From Enhydrobacter sp. (lineage in GTDB: Bacteria; Pseudomonadota; Alphaproteobacteria; Reyranellales; Reyranellaceae), in contig NZ_CP126889.1 in assembly GCF_030246845.1 (NCBI RefSeq), forward strand, positions 3,901,001 through 3,965,000: 64,000 nt of DNA, in the 5' to 3' direction. Made by a program: the position numbers and the translations under genes. Positions 57,520 to 64,000 of this stretch are shown here, piece by piece; position 1 is the stretch's first letter, and the number at the start of each line of letters is the position of its first letter. Under the pieces are notes generated by a model. The model made no database searches and was not told the DNA's origin. It was given only the letters and a program-made list of their open reading frames with translations.

Positions 57520-58249
57520 TCGCGTCGCGTTCGTCACCGGATCGACCCAGGGGATCGGCGCGGCGATCGCACGTCGCCTGGCGCGCGACGGCTATCGCGT
57601 GGCGCTGCACGGCCGCCGTTCCATTGCAGAGGTCTCCAGCCTGATGGCGGAGCTGCCGGGCTCGAGCTACCACGTGGCCGATCTGGAGAAGGTCGAGCAG
57701 GCTGGCGGGCTGGTTCGCGATGTGCTGGCCCGTCACGGTCGGCTCGACGTGCTGGTGAACAATGCCGGCGCCGTTGCGCGCTTTCCCCATGCCGATCTCA
57801 AGGCCGCAACGCCCGAGGTCTGGCGGCGCATGATGGACGTCAACCTGATCGCGCCCTGGATGCTTGTAGCCGAAGCGGAGGCGGCCCTCCGCTTGTCGGC
57901 AAGGACCGGTCGGCCGGGCTGCATCGTCAATATCGGCACCCATGCCGGCGTGCGGCCCAAGGGCTCGTCGATTCCCTATGCCGTGTCCAAGGCGGCGCTG
58001 CACCACGCCACGCGCCTGTTGGCGCTCACCCTCGGTCCGGATGTCCGCGTGAACTGCGTGGCGCCGGGCCTGGTCGACACGGCCATGAGCACGGGCTGGG
58101 AAGCCGCCTACGAACTCTGGAACACCAGGGCGCCGATGCGCCGGCCTGCGAAACCGGAAGACATCGCCGATCTGGTGGCCGCCTTGTGCGCCAGCGACTA
58201 CGTTACCGGAGAGATCCTGATCGCCGACGGGGGGCTGAACCTCACCTGA
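57512..58249 (+). CDS. SDR-family oxidoreductase
   Basis: 245 residues from GTG 57512, overlapping the hydrolase gene. NAD(P) site VTGSTQGIGAAIARRL, NNAGAV, and the catalytic Tyr and Lys in SIPYAVSKAALHHATRLLA. It resembles 3-oxoacyl-ACP reductases, but many SDRs do; substrate unknown. Its place behind a hydrolase suggests a small catabolic pathway. Confidence 0.85.
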   Translation: MSDRVAFVTGSTQGIGAAIARRLARDGYRVALHGRRSIAEVSSLMAELPGSSYHVADLEKVEQAGGLVRDVLARHGRLDVLVNNAGAVARFPHADLKAATPEVWRRMMDVNLIAPWMLVAEAEAALRLSARTGRPGCIVNIGTHAGVRPKGSSIPYAVSKAALHHATRLLALTLGPDVRVNCVAPGLVDTAMSTGWEAAYELWNTRAPMRRPAKPEDIADLVAALCASDYVTGEILIADGGLNLT

Positions 58250-58270
58250 GGCCAAGCGACGGAGGAGACC

Positions 58271-59098
58271 ATGACCGTGCAGACCTTGCCGCCCGGCTAC
58301 AAGACCGCGCCGTGGACGCCGCCGGAGAAGATCGACGGCAAGATGCTGGCCGAGGCGAGCGCGCGGCTGATCGAGCTGCTGCGCATCCGGACGCAACCGA
58401 TCGGCATGAAGCTGTTCGAGGATCCCGCCACCATGGACAATATCCCGGGCGTGCGCAAGCCGACCGAAGGCTTCAAGTTCACCATGTGCCAGATGGTGAC
58501 GCAGTCGCGCTGGTACGGCTTCACGCTCGGCATCACCGTCGACAACACCCGCGGCGGCAATTGCGGCGGCGTGGTCGGCCTCAACCATCCGGGCGAGGGC
58601 TTCCTGTCCGGCGATCACATGAACGGCGTGTGGTTCGGCAACAAGGAAGCATCGGCGGCGCACCAGGCGCAGATGCCACGCGTGCCGCACGGCACCTACA
58701 ACGGGCTCGTGGTATCACCGTTGCGCTCGGCGCGGCTCGATCCCCCCGACATCTGCCTGTTCTACGGCACACCCGGCCAGATGATCTATTTCATCAACGG
58801 CCTGCAGTTTCATCGCTACCGCCGTTACGACTTCACGGTGACGGGCGAGAGCGCCTGCGCCGATTCGTGGGGACGGGCGCTCGCCACCCGCCAGACCTCG
58901 CTGTCGCTGCCCTGCTACGCCGAGCGCCGCTACGGCGGCGTCGCCGACGACGAGCTCCTGATGGCCTGCCCGCCCGACGAGTTCCTGCGTGCGGTCGAGG
59001 GCATGGGCCATCTCGGCAAGAACGGACTGCGCTATCCGTTCCCGCCCTACGGCGCGGCGATGGACCCGGCCTTCGGCATGGCCAAGAGCTACGGCTGA
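58271..59098 (+). CDS. DUF169 domain protein
   Basis: 275 residues. DUF169 region from about 15 (ARLIELLRIRTQPIGMKLFEDP) and a Gly-rich NTRGGNCGGVVGL; several Cys are conserved in the family (CQMV, CGG, ACPP). The function of DUF169 is unknown. GGAGGAG precedes the ATG at 58271. The next gene starts 1 base after its stop. Confidence 0.82.
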   Translation: MTVQTLPPGYKTAPWTPPEKIDGKMLAEASARLIELLRIRTQPIGMKLFEDPATMDNIPGVRKPTEGFKFTMCQMVTQSRWYGFTLGITVDNTRGGNCGGVVGLNHPGEGFLSGDHMNGVWFGNKEASAAHQAQMPRVPHGTYNGLVVSPLRSARLDPPDICLFYGTPGQMIYFINGLQFHRYRRYDFTVTGESACADSWGRALATRQTSLSLPCYAERRYGGVADDELLMACPPDEFLRAVEGMGHLGKNGLRYPFPPYGAAMDPAFGMAKSYG

Positions 59099-59099
59099 C

Positions 59100-59603
59100 G
59101 TGCTGTTCGCCGTCGCCTGGCCGGTGCTGAGCGAAGCCGACGACACCGCCCTGCGCCGCCTCAGGGCGCACTATCATCCTCGCGAGGCGGGCCTGATCGG
59201 TCCGCACTTCACGCTGGTGTTCGGTGTCGGTTCGGAGGGCGAGCCGCGGCTGCGCGAAGCCCTGGGCGGCTTGCGGCACGGGCCGTTCTGGTTCGTGCTC
59301 GATCGCATCGTCCGCTTCGACCGGCCGCCGCCGTCGCGAGCGGCCTATCTCTATGCGGTACCGGGCGACGGCGCGGAGGAATTGACCGCGCTCTACGATA
59401 CCCTGAATCCGGAAGGTGGTAGCGAGCCGTTCGAGCCCCATATCACGCTGGGCCTGTTCGACCGTGCCGCCGATGCCGAGCAGGTGGCTCGCATCGTCGA
59501 GCGCCAGCATCTGCCAATTCACGGACGGGTGGAGGAACTCAGCCTGTTACGACGCGACGGCGACGGACTCGCGACGCTGGCGACTGTTCGACTCCAGACC
59601 TGA
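59100..59603 (+). CDS. 2'-5' RNA ligase/cyclic phosphodiesterase family protein
   Basis: 167 residues from GTG 59100, right after the DUF169 stop. The two HxT motifs of the 2H phosphoesterase fold are present: GPHFTLVFGV and EPHITLGLF. The family hydrolyses or ligates 2'-5' or 2',3'-cyclic phosphates. It is the last gene of this plus-strand run, convergent with sppA. Confidence 0.8.
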   Translation: MLFAVAWPVLSEADDTALRRLRAHYHPREAGLIGPHFTLVFGVGSEGEPRLREALGGLRHGPFWFVLDRIVRFDRPPPSRAAYLYAVPGDGAEELTALYDTLNPEGGSEPFEPHITLGLFDRAADAEQVARIVERQHLPIHGRVEELSLLRRDGDGLATLATVRLQT

Positions 59604-59609
59604 GCGCGG

Positions 59610-61367
59610 TCAGTGCCAGAGCGGGGGAAGCGGCGGCAGGCGGACGTTGCCAGGCCGTGCCGCGATACCGAATTTGGCCAGCAGGTCGCGCAACTCGCGC
59701 GGGACATGCACCTTGGGTCCTTTGGCGGTCACGTCGGCCAGGCGCATCAGACGAGTGGCGATCCGCTGCAGCGTATTGCTCTCGGCCGGGAAGGGCCGCA
59801 GCTCGATCGGCTTCGAGGCGTCGATACCCGCTTTGGCCTTCGCCGTCCGAAGGGCAACGTCGAGACCGCCCAACTCGTCAATCAAACCGGCCCGCTTCGC
59901 CTCGATGCCGGTGAAGACTCGCCCTCGGGCCGCCGCGTCGAGGCGCGCCGCATCGAGGCCACGCGCGTCGGCGACCTGGCGCGTGAAGTCCGCATAGACC
60001 GAGTCGAGCTCGCGTCCAATAGCGACCTGCTGAGCCGGCGTGGGGACGTGGAACGGCGAATACATGCCGGCATTCGCGCCGACGCGCAGCCGGTCGACCT
60101 TTATGCCGAGCGTCGCCAGGAGATCGGTCGCCACCGGCCATATGCCGAACACGCCGATCGAACCGGTGATGGTGGTGGGTTCGGCGACAATCGCGTTCGC
60201 CCGCACGGCGGCAAGATAACCGCCTGAGGCCGCGACATCGCCCATCGAGGCAATCACCGGCTTGCCGGCGGACCTGGCGCGGCCGACGCCGTCGGCGACG
60301 GCATCGGCCGCGGGGTAGGTGCCGCCCGGCGAATCGATGCGCAGCACGATCGCCTTGACCTCTTTCGACTGCGCCGCCGAATCGAGCGCATCGACGATAT
60401 CGTCCGAAGCAGCCCTGAGATCGTCGCCGAGCGGATCGTTGGCGTTCGTTCCCGAGACGATCGTGCCGCTTACCCTGACGAGAGCCACCACGTCCCGAGG
60501 GACGTCCGGGCGATCCTGCCCATTGGCATAGTCCGACAGGGTGACAAGATCGCGTGTCGAGCCCGCATGCTGCCAGACGTCGTCCATGGCGTCGGCGCGA
60601 TAGCCGATCTTGTCGACCAGCCCTTCTGTCCGGGCCCGCTCCGAATCGAGCGGTGCCGAATCGATGAGCTGCCGCAGCTTCGCCGGCGGAATGCGGCGGT
60701 CTCGCGAGACGTCCTCGATGAACCGGCCATACAAGCCGTCGATGAGCTGCTGCAGGTTCTCGCGCGCCGGCGCCGTCATGTCGGCCTGCGTGAAAGTGTC
60801 GGGTGCGCTCTTGTATTCGTAGCGCTTGCCACCTTCGACGCGAATGCCGAGCTTGTCGAGGCCGCCCTTGAGGAACGGCGTCTCGATCGCGAGCCCCGCC
60901 ACGCCGAAGCCGCCGCTCGGTTGCAGCCAGATGCGATCCAGGGCGGCGGCGAGATAGTAGTCTGCGAAATGGTCGCTATCGCTGCCCAGCGACTCGGCGA
61001 AGCCAATCGCGAACTTGCCCTTGCTGCGAAACCGCTGGATCGCCTCGCGCAGCTCCTGCACCCGCGCAAGCCCTGCATCCTCGTCGCCGATCTCGACATA
61101 AAGTCCGGCGACATGCGGGTCGTCGGCCGCATGCCAAAGCGCCTGCAGCGTATCGACCATGTCGCGCGAGTCGCTCCACAAGCCGCCGAGCACGCCCGAT
61201 GAGACGGTCTCCGGCGGCAGCCGGCGCAGGTCGAGCGACAGGACCATGCTGTCGGGCAGAGGCTTGACGGCGAGCGGCCCGCGGACGAAGAGAAGGACCA
61301 TCGCGCCGATGCCAAGCAGCGTGATCGCACCGATAGTGGCCAGCAGGCCGATGATAAACCGCCGCAT
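59610..61367 (-). CDS. sppA: Signal peptide peptidase SppA, 67-kDa type
   Basis: 585 residues. An N-terminal membrane anchor (RRFIIGLLATIGAITLLGIGAMVLL) and two tandem S49 peptidase domains. The catalytic dyad is Lys186 (YKSAPDTFTQ) in the first domain and Ser381 (AASGGYLA) in the second, as in E. coli SppA. It degrades cleaved signal peptides in the inner membrane. I moved the start to ATG 61367 because GGAGG lies 7 bases upstream; the longer frame begins with TTG and no such site. Confidence 0.92.
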   Translation of the reverse strand: MRRFIIGLLATIGAITLLGIGAMVLLFVRGPLAVKPLPDSMVLSLDLRRLPPETVSSGVLGGLWSDSRDMVDTLQALWHAADDPHVAGLYVEIGDEDAGLARVQELREAIQRFRSKGKFAIGFAESLGSDSDHFADYYLAAALDRIWLQPSGGFGVAGLAIETPFLKGGLDKLGIRVEGGKRYEYKSAPDTFTQADMTAPARENLQQLIDGLYGRFIEDVSRDRRIPPAKLRQLIDSAPLDSERARTEGLVDKIGYRADAMDDVWQHAGSTRDLVTLSDYANGQDRPDVPRDVVALVRVSGTIVSGTNANDPLGDDLRAASDDIVDALDSAAQSKEVKAIVLRIDSPGGTYPAADAVADGVGRARSAGKPVIASMGDVAASGGYLAAVRANAIVAEPTTITGSIGVFGIWPVATDLLATLGIKVDRLRVGANAGMYSPFHVPTPAQQVAIGRELDSVYADFTRQVADARGLDAARLDAAARGRVFTGIEAKRAGLIDELGGLDVALRTAKAKAGIDASKPIELRPFPAESNTLQRIATRLMRLADVTAKGPKVHVPRELRDLLAKFGIAARPGNVRLPPLPPLWH

Positions 61368-61397
61368 GGCGGACCCTCCGGTCAATCAGACAGTCGA

Positions 61398-61934
61398 TCA
61401 GGGCGTCACGAGATTGGGCCGAAACGCCCGAATGGCGTCAAGCATCGCGCCGGCCGAGGCATCGAGCCCGTTGTCGCGCACCAGAACGGCGGCCGGCACA
61501 CCCCGCACGGGCCGCAATCCGTCCTCGAGTGTCCATGTCGACAGTCTGAGGTCCGCGGCGACGAAGGCATCCGGGCTGAGGGCGATCTGGAGCTGCGGCC
61601 GAAAGGCGAGTCGGCGCAGGCGCACCCATTCGACATCGCTCCAGGCGAAACGCCGGTTGCGGCCGAAGCCGAGCGCGATGCCGTCCCGGTCGATCACGAC
61701 CTGCGGCTTGCGATCGAGCGACCGCCGGGTGCCGAGATAGCCATAGTAGGCCATCGCGGCCGTCAGCACGGCGAAGAGCACGAAGCGAGGATCCGCCGGC
61801 GACAGCCGCGGAGCCTGCTCGGGACGGGCTGCAAATTGAAAAAGGGCGGTTGCCACGATGCCGACGGCCACGATCGCCATGCTGAGATTGTGCAATCGCC
61901 CGTACCGGACCTCGGCCGGCCTGCCAGTCGGCAT
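61398..61934 (-). CDS. Hypothetical membrane protein, PH-like/STM3941-type
   Basis: 178 residues. Two membrane helices (LSMAIVAVGIVATALFQFA and RFVLFAVLTAAMAYYGYLG) precede a beta-rich domain (VVIDRDGIALGFGRNRRFAWSDVEWVRL) reminiscent of PH-like STM3941 proteins. Function unknown. It lies between aroC and sppA in the same direction, with 6 bases separating its start from the aroC stop. Confidence 0.7.
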   Translation of the reverse strand: MPTGRPAEVRYGRLHNLSMAIVAVGIVATALFQFAARPEQAPRLSPADPRFVLFAVLTAAMAYYGYLGTRRSLDRKPQVVIDRDGIALGFGRNRRFAWSDVEWVRLRRLAFRPQLQIALSPDAFVAADLRLSTWTLEDGLRPVRGVPAAVLVRDNGLDASAGAMLDAIRAFRPNLVTP

Positions 61935-61940
61935 CCGGCG

Positions 61941-63011
61941 TCAACCGCACTGCGCGCGATGGCGCAGCAGATGGTCGGCCAGCACACAGGCGACCATCGC
62001 CTCGGCAACGGGCGTTGCGCGAAGGCCGACGCAGGGATCGTGACGGCCCTTGGTGCGCAGCTCGACATCGTTGCCGAAACGGTCGACGCTGCGGACGGCG
62101 CGCAGGATCGAGCTGGTGGGCTTGACGGCGAGCCGGCAGACGACGTCCTGGCCGGTCGAGATGCCGCCCAGGATGCCGCCCGCATGATTGCTGAGGAAGG
62201 ACGGGGCGCCGTCCTTCATGCGCATCTCGTCGGCATTCTCCTCGCCGCTCATGGCGGCCGTCGCAAAGCCGTCGCCGATCTCCACGCCCTTGACCGCGTT
62301 GATGCTCATCAGCCCCTTGGCCAGGTCGGCATCGAGCTTGTCATAGACCGGCTCGCCCAGCCCCGCGGGTAGACCGGACGCCACGACCTCGATCACCGCG
62401 CCGCAGGAGCTGCCGCGCTTGCGCACCGCATCGAGGTAACCTTCCCAGACCTGCGCCGCCTGCCGGTCGGGACACCAGAAGGGATTGTCGCCGGTCGCCT
62501 CCCAGTCCCACTTGGCCCGGTCGATCTTGTGGGTGCCCATCTGCACGACGGCGCCGCGGATCGTGACGTCGTCCCCCAAAATCTTGCGCGCGATGGCGCC
62601 CGCGGCCACGCGCACCGCTGTCTCGCGGGCCGACTGCCGGCCGCCGCCGCGATAGTCGCGTACGCCGTACTTCTTGAAATAGGTGTAGTCGGCATGGGAC
62701 GGCCGGAACTTGTCCTTGATGTCGCCGTAGTCGCGACTGCGCTGGTCGACATTGTCGATATGGAGGGCGATCGGCGTGCCAGTGGTCACGCCCTCGAACA
62801 CCCCCGACAAGATCCTGACGGTGTCCGGCTCCTGGCGCTGGGTCACGAAGCGCGACTGGCCTGGGCGGCGCTTGTCCATCCAGACCTGGATGTCGGCTTC
62901 CTTCAGGGGAATACGCGGCGGGGTCCCGTCGACAATGCAGCCGATCGCCGGCCCATGGCTTTCGCCCCAGCTCGTGAAACGGAAGAGCGTGCCGAAGCTG
63001 CTGCCGGCCAT
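61941..63011 (-). CDS. aroC: Chorismate synthase
   Basis: 356 residues. Converts EPSP to chorismate, the last shared step of aromatic amino acid synthesis, using reduced FMN. Signatures: GESHGPAIGCIVDGTPP near the start, RPSHADYTYFKKYGVRDYRGGGRQSARET, and GGILGGISTGQDV near the end. The protein length is normal. It follows fabI by 10 bases. Confidence 0.95.
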   Translation of the reverse strand: MAGSSFGTLFRFTSWGESHGPAIGCIVDGTPPRIPLKEADIQVWMDKRRPGQSRFVTQRQEPDTVRILSGVFEGVTTGTPIALHIDNVDQRSRDYGDIKDKFRPSHADYTYFKKYGVRDYRGGGRQSARETAVRVAAGAIARKILGDDVTIRGAVVQMGTHKIDRAKWDWEATGDNPFWCPDRQAAQVWEGYLDAVRKRGSSCGAVIEVVASGLPAGLGEPVYDKLDADLAKGLMSINAVKGVEIGDGFATAAMSGEENADEMRMKDGAPSFLSNHAGGILGGISTGQDVVCRLAVKPTSSILRAVRSVDRFGNDVELRTKGRHDPCVGLRATPVAEAMVACVLADHLLRHRAQCG

Positions 63012-63021
63012 GGCCGCCAGC

Positions 63022-63855
63022 CTAGTCGTCTTCGAAATCGGCCAGCAGCTCGGAAAGCTGCTTGGCAGACTGCGTCTTGATCATGCCGACGACGTGGTAG
63101 CCTGCATCGACATGCATCACCTCGCCGGTCACGCCGCTGCCGAGATCCGACAGCAGGTAAAGGCCGGCATTGCCAACCTCCTCGGTCGAGACGTTGCGCC
63201 GCAGCGGTGCATTGAGCTCGTTCCACTTCAGGATGTAGTTGAAGTCGCCGATGCCCGAGGCGGCCAGAGTCTTGATCGGGCCGGCCGAGATCGCATTGAC
63301 GCGGATCTTCCTGTCGCCGAGATCGGCTGCCAAATAGCGAACGCTCGCCTCCAGTGCCGCCTTGGCCACGCCCATGACGTTGTAGTGCGGCATCACCCGC
63401 TCGGCGCCGTAGTAGGTCAGAGTGAGCAGGCTGCCGCCTTCCTTCATCATGGGTACGGCGCGCTGTGCGACGGCCGTGAAGGAGTAGCAGCTTATATTCA
63501 TGGTGAGCTGGAAGTTGTCGGGCGTCGTATCGAGGTAGCGGCCTTTCAACTGATCCTTGTTGGAGAAGGCGATGGCATGGACCAGGAAATCGAGCCCGCC
63601 CCATTTGTTGCCGATCTCGGCGAACACCGCGTCGATGCTGGCGGCGTCGGTGACGTCGCAGGGCAGGACCAGCTCGCTGCCGATCTCCTGCGCCAACGGC
63701 CGCACACGCTTCTCGAGGGCATCCCCCTGGTAGGTGAAGGCAAGCTGGGCGCCATGGTCATGGCAGGCTTTGGCTATCCCCCAGGCAATCGACCGATGGT
63801 TGGCGACCCCCATGACCAGGCCTTTCTTGCCGGCCATCAATTGTGCGGCTGTCAT
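63022..63855 (-). CDS. fabI: Enoyl-ACP reductase (NADH), FabI
   Basis: 277 residues from ATG 63855. Reduces trans-2-enoyl-ACP in fatty acid elongation. NAD site GLVMGVANHRSIAWGIAKA, LVHAIAFSNKDQLKGR, and the FabI-type Tyr-x6-Lys pattern YYGAERVMPHYNVMGVAKAALEA. FabI is the triclosan target. A longer frame to 63891 has no support. First gene of the fabI-aroC-membrane protein-sppA run. Confidence 0.94.
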   Translation of the reverse strand: MTAAQLMAGKKGLVMGVANHRSIAWGIAKACHDHGAQLAFTYQGDALEKRVRPLAQEIGSELVLPCDVTDAASIDAVFAEIGNKWGGLDFLVHAIAFSNKDQLKGRYLDTTPDNFQLTMNISCYSFTAVAQRAVPMMKEGGSLLTLTYYGAERVMPHYNVMGVAKAALEASVRYLAADLGDRKIRVNAISAGPIKTLAASGIGDFNYILKWNELNAPLRRNVSTEEVGNAGLYLLSDLGSGVTGEVMHVDAGYHVVGMIKTQSAKQLSELLADFEDD

Positions 63856-63935
63856 GCTTGTCGTTCTAGCGGGGCTGGGCCAGCGGGACAAGATGGCGGT
63901 GGTGGAAGCCGTTCCACCCCTCCATATTGTGGGTC

Positions 63936-64000
63936 ATGATCCGCGCAAAAGACGATCCGCTTGCCCTCTTCGCCGACTGGTATGCCGAGGCCGAGAAGAG
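63936..64000 (+). CDS. pdxH: Pyridoxamine 5'-phosphate oxidase, first 21 codons
   Basis: The window ends inside this gene. MIRAKDDPLALFADWYAEAEK matches the PdxH N-terminus (DPFALFAEWFAEAE). PdxH makes pyridoxal phosphate with FMN. It is divergent from fabI, with about 80 bases between them for both promoters. Confidence 0.75.
   Translation, partial: MIRAKDDPLALFADWYAEAEK

Overview
The window looks like a chromosomal segment of a GC-rich alphaproteobacterium. The clearest markers are a TrcR (DUF1013) cell-cycle regulator, a DUF1192 protein, a LiuR-like MerR regulator beside an acyl-CoA dehydrogenase, and the unit fabI-aroC-(membrane protein)-sppA divergent from pdxH. I do not assign a genus; a Rhodospirillales- or Hyphomicrobiales-like organism is an inference.

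The window has two halves. Positions 1 to about 32.7 kb are accessory: insertion sequences, pseudogenes and stress or redox genes. Positions 33 to 64 kb are dense, intact housekeeping and catabolic genes.

Accessory part, left to right. The window opens inside the right end of an IS91-type element whose sequence recurs at 9952-10307, followed by an IS5-type element. Between the two IS91 ends lie a cytochrome c/ferritin-like pair, a broken DUF2231 membrane gene, a glycine-zipper stress protein, acnA and a Crp/Fnr regulator. After the complete IS91-like element come a PAS-kinase-receiver-LuxR fusion, a broken OsmC gene, a small histidine kinase, a scrap of a second aconitase gene, a cytochrome b/molybdopterin fusion, an ftsH pseudogene, an XdhC-family gene with twin operator-like sites, a broken HisKA_2 kinase and an MFS transporter. 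I read this as a decayed stress/redox island.

From 22.6 to 32.7 kb is a second mobile region. Two apparently identical 1428-bp IS256-type elements lie in opposite orientation, each with its own target duplication. One sits in an ISNCY-type transposase relic. The other splits a gene that can be rejoined in frame. Further on are a ParB-domain fragment, a ParB/DNA-methylase pseudogene with its catalytic core deleted, a DUF5681-like gene cut by a truncated IS3 element, and a DUF3489-DUF2924-serine recombinase unit ending near tRNA-Gln.

The core part carries a Ppx/GppA phosphatase, rlmE, guaB (promoter followed directly by a hairpin and U-run), a gamma-glutamyltransferase homologue, an acyl-CoA ligase, a GMC oxidoreductase between two DUF2272 lipoprotein paralogues, a LiuR-type regulator with a perfect 16-bp palindrome between it and gamma-carbonic anhydrase, an acyl-CoA dehydrogenase, an enoyl-CoA hydratase, an OmpA-type porin, trcR, 3-hydroxybutyrate dehydrogenase, an O-acetylhomoserine sulfhydrylase-like enzyme, sppA, aroC, fabI and the first 21 codons of pdxH. 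Several intergenic hairpin repeats occur here. No CRISPR array or rRNA was seen.
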